From NCBI GenBank assembly GCA_900547295.1, contig URGK01000006.1:1-54673 (forward strand): DNA of 54,673 nt, written 5' to 3'. The position numbers were made by a program, and so were the translations under genes. Source of the stretch: an uncultured Eubacteriales bacterium (lineage in GTDB: Bacteria > Bacillota > Clostridia > Peptostreptococcales > Anaerovoracaceae). The notes under the pieces are model-generated. The model saw only the letters and a program-made list of their open reading frames with translations. It did no database searches and was not told the origin of the DNA. Each line of letters opens with the position of its first letter. Within the stretch, counting starts at the first letter, position 1. Of this stretch, positions 35,161 through 42,753 are shown one piece after another.

Positions 35161-35958
35161 ATGAGTTTAAGCTTTTGCTCTTTTTCCAGCGGCTCATCGG
35201 GCAACTGCTATATGGTGTTTACAGAAACCACGGCAGTTCTTGTAGATGCAGGCATAAGCGGAAAAAGAATAATGGAAGGAATTGATTACATACAGGCGGA
35301 TACAGACAGCATATGCGCACTGCTCATAACCCATGAACATATAGACCACGTCAGAAGCGTGAGGGTTTTAAACAAGAAGCTTCCCGGTCTTAAAACCTAT
35401 GCCAGCGAAAAAACGTGGGAGCAGATAGATGACCTTGTGCCCGAAGAAAAACGCAGGGTTTTCAGCGCGGATGAGGAATTTGAAATAGGCGATATGACGG
35501 TAAGACCGTTTCGGACAAGTCACGATGCCGCAGAGTCTGTGGGATTTTCATTTTGCAGCGGGGGCAGGCAGGTCAGTATAGTGACTGATACAGGATATAT
35601 ATCAGACGATATGTTTGCCGATATCAGAGATGCGGATATACTTGTAATAGAAGCAAACCATGACGTCAATGTGCTGCAAATGTGCAGCTATCCTTATCAG
35701 ACCAAACGGCGTATAGCGGGAGACTTCGGACACCTTTCCAATGAGGCGGCGGCCGACTGCATATGCAGAATTACCATGGAGTATCCAAAGGACAGACAGG
35801 TGCTTTTAGCCCATCTTTCAAACGAAAACAACAGTCCATCACTGGCGCATCTGACTATCAAAAATATACTGGAGGAGAACAGGCTGTATATTGACAGGGA
35901 TTTAAGACTAAGTGTAATATCAAGGGATGAGATAAGCCCTGTGTATATAGCCCTATAA
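35161..35958 (+). CDS. walJ: MBL-fold hydrolase WalJ/YycJ
   Basis: 265 residues from ATG 35161. SFSSGSSGNCYMV at the start, metal motif THEHIDHV, then RPFRTSHDAAESVGF, DTGYISDD, EANHDVNVL and GHLSNEAAADC, all characteristic of YycJ. In Bacillus it belongs to the walRK locus and affects DNA repair/replication coordination; it is a predicted metallo-exonuclease-like enzyme. It directly precedes rlmH, the common Firmicutes order, while the walRK genes are absent here. Confidence 0.9.
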   Translation: MSLSFCSFSSGSSGNCYMVFTETTAVLVDAGISGKRIMEGIDYIQADTDSICALLITHEHIDHVRSVRVLNKKLPGLKTYASEKTWEQIDDLVPEEKRRVFSADEEFEIGDMTVRPFRTSHDAAESVGFSFCSGGRQVSIVTDTGYISDDMFADIRDADILVIEANHDVNVLQMCSYPYQTKRRIAGDFGHLSNEAAADCICRITMEYPKDRQVLLAHLSNENNSPSLAHLTIKNILEENRLYIDRDLRLSVISRDEISPVYIAL

Positions 35959-35960
35959 TT

Positions 35961-36440
35961 ATGAATATAAAGATTGTATGTGTAGGCAAATTAAAAGAAA
36001 ATTACTGGACGCAGGCTGTAGAGGAGTATCTCAAGAGAATAGGAAGATTTGCTAAAATTGAGGTTGCAGAGCTCAAGGAAACCAGAATTTCGGACAGGCC
36101 CTCTAAAGCGGAGGAAGAGGCTGTCAAAAAATCAGAGGGAGAGGAAATCCTCAAAAAAATAAAAAAGGACGATTACTGCATTACACTCGAAATCAAAGGC
36201 AAACAGCTTTCGTCTGAACAGTTTGCGGAGAAGTTTTCAGAACTTGCCCTTGCAGGAAGAAGCAGCATAGCCTTTGTAATCGGCGGTTCACTGGGGCTTT
36301 CGCAGGAGGTCAGCGCAAGAGCAGACTTCAAGCTGTCATTTTCACCGATGACATTTCCACATCAGATGATGAGAGTTGTCCTGCTGGAGCAGGTTTACAG
36401 ATGCTTTAAAATCAATAATAATGAAACCTATCATAAATAG
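35961..36440 (+). CDS. rlmH: 23S rRNA (pseudouridine1915-N3)-methyltransferase RlmH
   Basis: 159 residues, exact family length. MNIKIVCVGKLKENYW at the start, FVIGGSLGLSQEV with the SAM-binding knot, and SPMTFPHQMMRVVLLEQVYRCFKINNNETYHK at the end. This SPOUT enzyme methylates pseudouridine 1915 in helix 69 on the assembled 70S ribosome. Two bases after walJ. Confidence 0.97.
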   Translation: MNIKIVCVGKLKENYWTQAVEEYLKRIGRFAKIEVAELKETRISDRPSKAEEEAVKKSEGEEILKKIKKDDYCITLEIKGKQLSSEQFAEKFSELALAGRSSIAFVIGGSLGLSQEVSARADFKLSFSPMTFPHQMMRVVLLEQVYRCFKINNNETYHK

Positions 36441-36470
36441 GGAAAAAAGAATACATTAAATATGTTTGCA

Positions 36471-36497
36471 AAGTGTTGCTAAAGCAACACTTTTTTG
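36471..36497 (+). terminator. rlmH terminator
   Basis: AGTGTTGC (36472-36479), loop TAAA, GCAACACT (36484-36491), then a T run. Confidence 0.88.
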
Positions 36498-36548
36498 CTA
36501 TATTTATAGTATAATTGTAGTATATTTATTTACAGAAGGGACGTTATA

Positions 36549-37196
36549 TTGGATACTAAATCAGTAGAAACATTAAAAAGTACAGGACTCTTTGACAGAC
36601 TATCAGCCCGGGAATGCACGCTGCTGTTTAATATGATAGCCATTAGTGAGAAAACCTACAGCAGGAGAGAAATCATTATCCACGAGGGCAGTGAGGTGCA
36701 GCATCTTTTTGTAGTCAAAAAAGGCAAGGTCATAGGGGAGAAATTTCATATAGAAGGAGAAACAAATCTTCTCAATGTATATGAAGAAGGAGAGGTTATG
36801 GGTCTTGAAGCCGCCAGCTCAATTTCCAAGACCAGTCCCCTTACATATACTGCGGATACTGAGGTTACAGTTATAATGATTGATATTGCTTCAATTCTAA
36901 GCTGTCCCCTCAAAGAGATAATACTTGAGAACATAATTCATCTGCTGTCTGGCATCAGCATCAGACAGATGTACAAGATACAGGTAATATCAAAACACGG
37001 ACTTCGCGACAGAATAATGGCTCACCTGCTTATCATGCAGCGCAAACGAAACACAGAGGTGTTTGACATCAGAATGAGTCAGGAGCAGCTTGCACAGTAT
37101 CTTTGTGTTAACAGAAGTGCCCTGTCATATGAGCTTAACAAGATGAAAAAAGAGGGCCTCATAGACTTTAAAAAAAGCAAATTTAAAATTTTTTAA
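36549..37196 (+). CDS. Crp/Fnr-family regulator
   Basis: 215 residues starting at TTG 36549 with gaaggga upstream; no ATG is available nearby. Cyclic-nucleotide-fold sensor domain (SRREIIIHEGSEVQHLFVVKKGKVIGEK...NLLNVYEEGEVMGLEAA, ~35-110), long dimer helix, and HTH (MSQEQLAQYLCVNRSALSYELNKMKKEGLIDF). The cAMP-contact residues of Crp and the four Fnr cysteines are not seen. It is probably a redox or metabolite sensor. A terminator separates it from the next gene. Confidence 0.9.
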   Translation: MDTKSVETLKSTGLFDRLSARECTLLFNMIAISEKTYSRREIIIHEGSEVQHLFVVKKGKVIGEKFHIEGETNLLNVYEEGEVMGLEAASSISKTSPLTYTADTEVTVIMIDIASILSCPLKEIILENIIHLLSGISIRQMYKIQVISKHGLRDRIMAHLLIMQRKRNTEVFDIRMSQEQLAQYLCVNRSALSYELNKMKKEGLIDFKKSKFKIF

Positions 37197-37305
37197 AAAT
37201 ATTCAAGAAGTGTTGGTATGCCAACAAAACTTTGCGAAGATATAGTGTAATATATAAGCATAGAAGTTTTATCCGATAATAAATAAAATAAAACGTTTGC
37301 CTCGT

Positions 37306-37341
37306 ATTACAGATCAGAAATTTTCTGGTCTGTAATTTTTT
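37306..37341 (+). terminator. Terminator after the Crp/Fnr gene
   Basis: ATTACAGATCAGAAA pairs with TTTTCTGGTCTGTAAT with one wobble (37306-37336), followed by Ts. Confidence 0.8.
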
Positions 37342-37378
37342 GTGCCAATTAAGACATAATATATACAAAGGAGCAGAC

Positions 37379-38650
37379 ATGAAAAAACGAGGAGTCATCT
37401 TTATATCAGTTATAATATATATTGCGGTATTTACGCAGGGCGCATACGGAGTCGGGGAGACTTCCCAGAGGGTTTTGTCCGTCACAAATGACCCGTATAC
37501 TTCTGTAACGGTAACGTGGAAAGGTGACGGAAAACCGCAGACCGTAAGATTTATGGAAGCAGGCAGCTACAAGGGAGCCTTTAGCGGCTACAGAGAAGCG
37601 GCGGGAGAGTATGTCAGCGTATGGAAAGGTTATTACAGATATGAGGCAGATATGAAATATCTGACGCCCGGCAGAGAATATATATATCAGATTTATGACG
37701 GCAGGGGCAAGGCAGTGTCGGATGCAAGGAACTTTAAAACTCCGTCAGGCGATGAGAAACAGACAAAATTCATATTCATAGGCGATGTGCAGTATGAGGC
37801 CAGAGAAAGAGACTATCATATATGGCAGGAGCTTCTGGAGTCTGCATATGAAAAAAACAGAGATGCCGCATTTATTCTTACTGCGGGAGATATGGTTGAT
37901 TCAAACAACAGCAGAGCCGACTGGGAGGTGCTGCTTGAAAGCGGAGAGAGGGTATTTTCATCAGTCCCGGTTATGACTTCTATAGGTAACCACGAAACAG
38001 ACGGCACAATTCCGTCATATCTTGATATGATGGCGCTTCCCGGGAACGGACCTGCGGGACTGGCAGAAGAATTTTATTCCTTTGACTACGGCTTCTGTCA
38101 TATCACGGTGATGAACTCCAGCTTCTTGCTGAAAGAAAGACAGAGAACAGACGGCGAGGTTATTTATGCCAAAGAGAAAAAAGCCGTTACAGACTGGCTT
38201 GAAACAGACCTTAAAAACACCTCGGCAAAATGGAAAATAGTATGTATGCACCATCAGCCATACAGCGTAAACGATATCAACAAGGTCTACAAAAGAATAA
38301 GGGAAAGCTGGGTGCCGATAATGGAAAACTACGGAGTTGTCCTGTGCTTTTCGGGACATCATCATCTTTATATGCGCACTGAGGAGATAAACGGCATAAC
38401 ATATATACAGGGAAATTCGGGGCAGAAGCGAAGCGATTATTTTGATGTAAACAATCTGCCGTCATATATTGAATATATGAACAGAAGCGACAGCACCTAC
38501 GAGGTGGTAAATGCAAGCCGCAGAACCCTTGAAGTCACGGCGTATAATCAGAAGGGAGAAATCATAGACAGGTGGAAATACGGAGAGCCTGAAAAGGAAA
38601 CAGGGTGGCACAGATTTATACAGTGGATAAAAAATCTTTTAGGAATATAA
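37379..38650 (+). CDS. Secreted purple-acid-phosphatase-like metallophosphoesterase
   Basis: 423 residues from ATG 37379 (aaaggag). Signal peptide (KKRGVIFISVIIYIAVFTQGAYG), an Fn3-like N-terminal domain of purple acid phosphatases (VTNDPYTSVTVTWKGDG...YLTPGREYIYQIYDG, ~32-120), then the dimetal catalytic domain: FIGDVQYEAR, TAGDMVDSNN, SIGNHETDG, CMHHQPYS and SGHHHLYMR. These residues form the phosphoesterase site. It likely frees phosphate from organic phosphates outside the cell. A C-terminal amphipathic WHRFIQWIKNLLGI may help surface binding. Confidence 0.92.
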   Translation: MKKRGVIFISVIIYIAVFTQGAYGVGETSQRVLSVTNDPYTSVTVTWKGDGKPQTVRFMEAGSYKGAFSGYREAAGEYVSVWKGYYRYEADMKYLTPGREYIYQIYDGRGKAVSDARNFKTPSGDEKQTKFIFIGDVQYEARERDYHIWQELLESAYEKNRDAAFILTAGDMVDSNNSRADWEVLLESGERVFSSVPVMTSIGNHETDGTIPSYLDMMALPGNGPAGLAEEFYSFDYGFCHITVMNSSFLLKERQRTDGEVIYAKEKKAVTDWLETDLKNTSAKWKIVCMHHQPYSVNDINKVYKRIRESWVPIMENYGVVLCFSGHHHLYMRTEEINGITYIQGNSGQKRSDYFDVNNLPSYIEYMNRSDSTYEVVNASRRTLEVTAYNQKGEIIDRWKYGEPEKETGWHRFIQWIKNLLGI

Positions 38651-38693
38651 CAAGAAGTAACACTTGACGGCTTTGATGTGGTATAATATGTTT

Positions 38694-38745
38694 CAGAGTG
38701 CTTAGCCGATAGGGTAAGGCGCTCGCTGAGATGCAATATGAGTAT
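38694..38745 (+). promoter_or_regulatory. Leader hairpin upstream of the DtxR-family gene
   Basis: GAGTGCTTAGCC and GGGTAAGGCGCTC (38697-38725) fold with a bulge around GATA, followed by GCTGAGATG. A TATAAT box lies at 38684-38689 but its -35 is poor. It is a structured leader or operator; the type is unknown. Confidence 0.4.
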
Positions 38746-38774
38746 AGAATATTACAATGAAACGGAGGTAGAGT

Positions 38775-39146
38775 ATGTCAATTCAGGAATCGGGCGAAAT
38801 GTACCTTGAAACCATACTCAGACTTGGAGAAAACGGCAGAGATGTCAGATCAATAGATATAGCGGATTATATGAATTTTTCAAAACCAAGTGTAAGCAGA
38901 GCTGTGGGGCTTCTTAAAAAAGACGGGTATATACTTGTTGACAGCAAGGGATATATTACATTTACAGAAGAAGGTCGCAGGAGAGCGGAGAAAATCTACG
39001 AAAGACATAAACTGCTTACAGAGTTTTTTATAACCCTTGGCGTTGATCCTGAAATAGCAGCAGAGGACGCCTGCCGGTTAGAGCATGTCATAAGTGATGT
39101 GACTTTTGAAGCAATCAAAAAACACGCAGGTCAAAAAGGACTGTGA
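38775..39146 (+). CDS. DtxR/IdeR-family metal-dependent regulator, short form
   Basis: 123 residues: ESGEMYLETILRL, winged helix SIDIADYMNFSKPSVSRAVGLLKKDGYI, and the metal-dimerisation helix with ligands H78, C100, E103 and H104 (ERHKLLTEFF, EDACRLEHVIS). The Cys ligand is as in DtxR (iron type) rather than MntR. It lacks the C-terminal FeoA/SH3-like domain found in long forms. It would sense Fe or Mn and repress transporters, none of which are adjacent. Confidence 0.9.
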   Translation: MSIQESGEMYLETILRLGENGRDVRSIDIADYMNFSKPSVSRAVGLLKKDGYILVDSKGYITFTEEGRRRAEKIYERHKLLTEFFITLGVDPEIAAEDACRLEHVISDVTFEAIKKHAGQKGL

Positions 39147-39152
39147 TAATTT

Positions 39153-39191
39153 AAAAGCCTTCCGGCATCTTATGTGCGGGAAGGCTTTTTT
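39153..39191. terminator. Shared terminator between convergent regulators
   Basis: AAAAGCCTTCC (39153-39163) and GGAAGGCTTTT (39178 onward) pair around a 14-base loop, with T and A runs on both sides; it overlaps the stop of the ArsR gene. Confidence 0.82.
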
Positions 39192-39508
39192 CAGTCAAAT
39201 TTCCTTACTGCGTTTACATACTGCTGTACCATACCCAGGTTGGCATACAGATATGTGAACTTGTCGGATTTTCTTGTTTCAAGGAGCTTTGCGTCCACAA
39301 GCTTCTTGATGTGCTGCGAGGTGGTTGCCTGCGCATATCCGAATTCGGCAATCAGGTCCTTGTTGCAGACAGGAGTTCTCTCTCTGTTGCATTTCATAAT
39401 ATATCTGAACATTTTTATTCTCGCAGGGTGGGCAAAAGCATCTGATACTTCTGCAATCAGAAGCACTTCCTGTTCCTGCATTGTGTCGGGTTCTTTTCTG
39501 AGTCTCAT
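39191..39508 (-). CDS. ArsR-family regulator
   Basis: 105 residues, start ATG 39508 with aaaggag. Winged-helix with AHPARIKMFRYIMKC, TPVCNKDLIAEFGYAQATTSQHIKKLVDAKLLETRKSDKFTYLY. The ArsR alpha-3 metal box (CxC) is absent; single cysteines occur in IMKC and PVCNK, so a thiol or non-metal signal is possible. No partner gene lies downstream on its strand, so its targets may be itself and genes elsewhere. Confidence 0.88.
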   Translation of the reverse strand: MRLRKEPDTMQEQEVLLIAEVSDAFAHPARIKMFRYIMKCNRERTPVCNKDLIAEFGYAQATTSQHIKKLVDAKLLETRKSDKFTYLYANLGMVQQYVNAVRKFD

Positions 39509-39536
39509 GTTGTTTCTCCTTTAAATATTGCCTAAC

Positions 39537-39566
39537 TACAATACATCATATTGTATTAAAAGTCAA
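39537..39566 (-). promoter_or_regulatory. ArsR autoregulated promoter/operator
   Basis: Reverse strand: TTGACT (39566-39561), 17-base spacer, TATTGT (39543-39538). The dyad TACAATA-CATCA-TATTGTA (39537-39555) covers the -10 box, an ideal repressor site. Confidence 0.72.
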
Positions 39567-39617
39567 GAAAAACAGTCGAAAATTGTCACATTTAGAGGTG
39601 GCGTAATCAGAAATAAA

Positions 39618-39626
39618 TGCTATACT
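39618..39626 (+). promoter_or_regulatory. Extended -10 promoter of the nuclease operon
   Basis: TGC-TATACT (39618-39626) fits TGnTATAAT and has no good -35, as expected. It overlaps the ATG at 39617, which argues against that start for the next gene. Confidence 0.5.
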
Positions 39627-39658
39627 TAATATATACGGAAGAAAGGCAGGCAGGCGCA

Positions 39659-40066
39659 TTGAACCTCATAATCTGCGTTGATAACAAAAACGGAATAATG
39701 TTTAACGGCAGGCGGCAGTCGCGTGACAGAGCGGTTTGCGAGGATATACTGGATATGACAGGAGAGCACCTTCTGTACACAAGCGAGTACTCCTTTGCTC
39801 TGTTTGAAAAATATGCTGACAGCCGTGTTATATGCAGCGGCAGTCCTGCATTATCGGCAGGCAGGGGAGATTACTGCTTTGCCGAGGATATGGATGTGTC
39901 AGAGGCGGCAGGCAAAGCGGATACACTTGTTATATACTGCTGGAACAAAGCCTATCCTGCCGACAGATACTTTGATATGGATACAGAGCTGTTCAGACTC
40001 GTTTCAGAAACTGAATTTAAAGGCAGCTCTCACGAAAAAATAACTAAAAGGGTGTATATGAGATGA
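39659..40066 (+). CDS. Small conserved-looking protein coupled to a secreted nuclease
   Basis: 135 residues from TTG 39659 (reading MNLIICVDNKNGIMFNGRRQSRDRAV); gaaagg lies upstream at some distance. The ATG at 39617 is inside the promoter. The protein has a Rossmann-like strand pattern, a C-terminal FKGSSHEKITKRVY motif and no signal peptide, so it is cytoplasmic. Similar proteins appear in databases under an unreliable ribonuclease Z label (from memory). Its stop overlaps the nuclease ATG (ATGAGATGA), so the two are made together. It could protect the cell from the nuclease precursor, but there is no direct proof. Confidence 0.6.
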   Translation: MNLIICVDNKNGIMFNGRRQSRDRAVCEDILDMTGEHLLYTSEYSFALFEKYADSRVICSGSPALSAGRGDYCFAEDMDVSEAAGKADTLVIYCWNKAYPADRYFDMDTELFRLVSETEFKGSSHEKITKRVYMR

Positions 40067-40941
40067 AAAAGAGATTTAAAATTACAGCGATACTTTGCAT
40101 AGCGCTTTGTATGGTAATGACAGGCTGCGGCGCGCAGGCTCAGGTGGGAGGAAATACAGACAGAGGTATTGAGCTTTCACAGGTACCGGAATACAGCGGA
40201 CAGCCGTATGTTGCAATCAATAACAACGAGCCTGAATTTGATGAAGCAGATTTTACGGTATCCTCCTTTGAAACCTACAGCAGTCTTGACAGTCTCGGCA
40301 GATGCGGCAGCGCCTATGCCAATATAGGCATGGATCTGATGCCGACAGAAAAGCGCGGCAGTATAGGTTCGGTGAAGCCGACAGGCTGGCATACCATTAA
40401 ATATGATAATGTTGACGGCAAATACCTGTATAATCGGTGCCATCTCATAGGCTACCAGCTCACAGGGGAGAACGCCAACGAGAGAAATCTGATTACAGGC
40501 ACCAGATATATGAATGTGGAGGGTATGCTGCCCTTTGAGGATATGGTGGCAGACTATATCAGGGAAACGGACAATCATGTGCTTTATCGCGTAACGCCGA
40601 TATATGACGGAAACAATCTGCTGGCAAGCGGAGTTCAGATGGAGGCAGCTTCTGTCGAGGATAACGGCGAGGGCATCTGGTATAACGTTTATGTCTACAA
40701 TGTGCAGCCGGGAATTTCCATAGATTATGCGACAGGTGAAAGCAGCCGGCAGAGCGACAGCAAGACCTACAGTGAAAGCAGCACGGCAGAATACGTGCTT
40801 AATACAAACACCCATAAATTTCACTATACGGACTGCGCAAGCGCCAAGGATATTTCAGACAAGAACAGAGAAACCTACAAAGGCAGCAGGGAATCTCTCA
40901 TAGACAGTGGATATGAGCCCTGCGGCAGATGCAATCCGTAA
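40063..40941 (+). CDS. Secreted DNA/RNA non-specific endonuclease, lipoprotein
   Basis: 292 residues. Lipoprotein signal with lipobox VMTGCG (lipidated C22). The ββα-metal nuclease core reads YLYNRCHLIGYQLTGENANERNLITGTRYMN with general base H127; the common DRGH motif is NRCH here, as in several Firmicutes DNA-entry nucleases. A C-terminal zinc-like module follows: TNTHKFHYTDCASAKDI...GYEPCGRCNP, an Ada-type four-ligand pattern with C, C, C. The enzyme probably degrades extracellular DNA for nutrition, competence or competition. Confidence 0.9.
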   Translation: MKKRFKITAILCIALCMVMTGCGAQAQVGGNTDRGIELSQVPEYSGQPYVAINNNEPEFDEADFTVSSFETYSSLDSLGRCGSAYANIGMDLMPTEKRGSIGSVKPTGWHTIKYDNVDGKYLYNRCHLIGYQLTGENANERNLITGTRYMNVEGMLPFEDMVADYIRETDNHVLYRVTPIYDGNNLLASGVQMEAASVEDNGEGIWYNVYVYNVQPGISIDYATGESSRQSDSKTYSESSTAEYVLNTNTHKFHYTDCASAKDISDKNRETYKGSRESLIDSGYEPCGRCNP

Positions 40942-40959
40942 CAAAGGAGAAAACTGCTT

Positions 40960-41532
40960 ATGAAAACCTGTATACTTATGGCAAGTCCCCGCAAAGAGGG
41001 AAACACCGCAGTGCTTACTAAGGTGTTTTGCAGTGAGCTGGACAGACTAAATGAAGAATTTACATATTATCATCTGTATGATATGAATATAGACGGCTGT
41101 ATTGCGTGCAGGAGCTGCCAGCAGGACTGGAGCGGATTTAACTGCTTCAAAAATGATGATATGCAGCAGATAGCAGAGGATATACTGGACTCTGATATTA
41201 TACTGTTTGCAACTCCGATTTACTCGTGGTACTGCACGCCGCCGCTAAAAGCAGTTATGGACCGGCTTGTCTACGGCATGAACAAATACTACGGTGAAAC
41301 CAAAGGACCTGCTATATGGGCGGGCAAAATGCTTGCGGCAGTAACCACCTGCGGATATCCACCTGAAAAGGGCTCTGATATTTTTGAAGAGGGGCTTGAG
41401 CGGTACTGCAGACATTCCTGTCTTGAATTTGCCGGAATGATTACGGAGCACCACAAGGGCTACAATACGGTGTTTATGGACAGCCAAAAGGCAGAGCACA
41501 TAAAGGAATTTGTACAGAAATTGTACAAATAG
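40960..41532 (+). CDS. Flavodoxin-fold NAD(P)H-dependent FMN reductase
   Basis: 190 residues. FMN phosphate loop ASPRKEGNTAVL, second loop ATPIYSWYCTPPLKAVMDR and the CIACRSCQ pair typical of iron-sulfur-flavoprotein/NADPH reductase relatives. TTCGYPPEKG forms the third flavin contact. The cysteine pair may be redox-active or hold a cluster. It sits 18 bases after the nuclease gene and may be co-transcribed, ending at a good terminator. Confidence 0.88.
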   Translation: MKTCILMASPRKEGNTAVLTKVFCSELDRLNEEFTYYHLYDMNIDGCIACRSCQQDWSGFNCFKNDDMQQIAEDILDSDIILFATPIYSWYCTPPLKAVMDRLVYGMNKYYGETKGPAIWAGKMLAAVTTCGYPPEKGSDIFEEGLERYCRHSCLEFAGMITEHHKGYNTVFMDSQKAEHIKEFVQKLYK

Positions 41533-41550
41533 AATATATGAGATTTGAGC

Positions 41551-41590
41551 AAGGGCATGGGAGAAATTCTGTGCCCTTAAAAATTTTTTG
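41551..41590 (+). terminator. Terminator after the reductase gene
   Basis: AAGGGCA (41551-41557) and TGCCCTT (41572-41578), then AAAAATTTTTT. Confidence 0.78.
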
Positions 41591-41610
41591 AAAAACTTTT
41601 TAAAAATGTG

Positions 41611-41662
41611 TTGACAAATATGAGAAATGGTATTATTGTATTAAGCAAGTAATACAATAATA
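41611..41662 (+). promoter_or_regulatory. Promoter with a perfect 13-bp GntR/YtrA operator
   Basis: TTGACA (41611-41616), 17-base spacer, TATTGT (41634-41639). The inverted repeat TATTATTGTATTA (41631-41643) - AGCAAG - TAATACAATAATA (41650-41662) covers the -10 and start site, as expected for a repressor encoded by the next gene. Confidence 0.85.
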
Positions 41663-41690
41663 CAAAAGAGGATTAGAGAAAGGAGCAGAA

Positions 41691-42056
41691 ATGGAGTGGA
41701 CTTTTAAAGAAGGCATACCTATTTATACACAGATAGTAGATAAGGTTAAGATAAGCATTGCAAGCGGCCTTTATGAACCGGGAGCCAAGCTTCCGCCGGT
41801 AAGAGATATGGCTCTTGAGGCGGGGGTTAATCCCAACACAATGCAAAAGGCATTCGCGCAGCTTGAAAGAGAGGGGCTGCTTTATTCGGTGAGAACCAGC
41901 GGAAGATTTGTAACGGAGGAAAAAGAAGTGCTTGATAACCTGAAAAAAACCTTGAGTAAGGAATATATAAATGAGCTGTTTGACAGCCTCGGAAAGCTCG
42001 GTATGAGCAGAGAAGAAATAGTTGATGCAGTAAAGCAGTGGAGTATGGAGGATTAA
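41691..42056 (+). CDS. GntR-family regulator, YtrA subfamily
   Basis: 121 residues, short YtrA type: GIPIYTQIVDKVKISIASGLYEPGAKLPPVRDMALEAGVNPNTMQKAFAQLEREGLLYSVRTSGRFV is the winged helix, followed by only ~45 residues for dimerisation. YtrA proteins repress adjacent ABC operons and respond to envelope antibiotics (Bacillus knowledge). The operator directly upstream indicates autoregulation. One base separates its stop from the ATPase ATG. Confidence 0.93.
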   Translation: MEWTFKEGIPIYTQIVDKVKISIASGLYEPGAKLPPVRDMALEAGVNPNTMQKAFAQLEREGLLYSVRTSGRFVTEEKEVLDNLKKTLSKEYINELFDSLGKLGMSREEIVDAVKQWSMED

Positions 42057-42057
42057 A

Positions 42058-42753
42058 ATGAGTATATTACAGTGTAAAAATCTATCTAAAAGATATGGAG
42101 CCGCAGAAGCGTTAAAGGGCATTGACCTTGAGCTTGAAGCGGGCAGAATAGTAGGGCTGCTGGGACCTAACGGCAGCGGCAAAACAACATTCATTAAACT
42201 GGCAAACGGACTTTTAAAGCCGACTGAGGGTGAAATTCTGATTGACGGAAACCACCCGGGAAAGGAAACAAAGGCAGAGGTTGCATATCTTCCCGACAGA
42301 GATTTTCTTCCTGACTATATGTCAGTAAGCCAGCTTATTAAATATTACAGTGATTTCTTTGATGACATGAATACGGCAAAAGCAGAGGAAATGCTGAGAA
42401 GCCTTGATCTTGACAAAGACATGAAGCTCAAAAAAATGTCAAAGGGAACAAGAGAAAAGGTGCAGCTGATACTTACAATGAGCAGAGATGCAAAGGTGTA
42501 TTTTCTTGATGAACCGATTGCAGGTGTTGATCCCGCAGCTAGAGATTATATACTCAGAACTATAATTACAAATTATAATCCTGATGCGCTGGTGGTAATA
42601 AGCACCCATCTTATAGCGGATGTTGAAAATGTGCTTGATGAAGTCGTATTTATCAAAGAAGGGAAGATAGTGCTTCACAAAGAGGCTGATGTAATTCGTG
42701 AAGAAGAAGCAAAGAGTATAGATGGATTATTCAGGGAGGTATTCAAATGTTAG
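42058..42753 (+). CDS. ABC transporter ATP-binding protein
   Basis: 231 residues: Walker A GLLGPNGSGKTTFIK, Q-loop region VAYLPDRDFLPDYMSV, degenerate signature KKMSKGTREKVQL, Walker B VYFLDEPIAGVD and switch histidine VVISTHLIADVE. It is the complete paralogue of the fragment at 1077-1628. Overlaps the permease gene by seven bases. Together they form a small exporter with one ATPase and one permease subunit (both probably dimers). Confidence 0.95.
   Translation: MSILQCKNLSKRYGAAEALKGIDLELEAGRIVGLLGPNGSGKTTFIKLANGLLKPTEGEILIDGNHPGKETKAEVAYLPDRDFLPDYMSVSQLIKYYSDFFDDMNTAKAEEMLRSLDLDKDMKLKKMSKGTREKVQLILTMSRDAKVYFLDEPIAGVDPAARDYILRTIITNYNPDALVVISTHLIADVENVLDEVVFIKEGKIVLHKEADVIREEEAKSIDGLFREVFKC

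Noticed and set aside
37183..37485. 100-codon reverse frame between Crp/Fnr and phosphatase genes
   Set aside because: Covers a terminator and the start of the phosphatase; no ribosome site or protein-like pattern.
38690..38774. TPP riboswitch suggested by CTGAGATG
   Set aside because: The second half of the THI box (ACCTGATCTGGATAAT-like core) is missing, and the downstream gene is a metal regulator.
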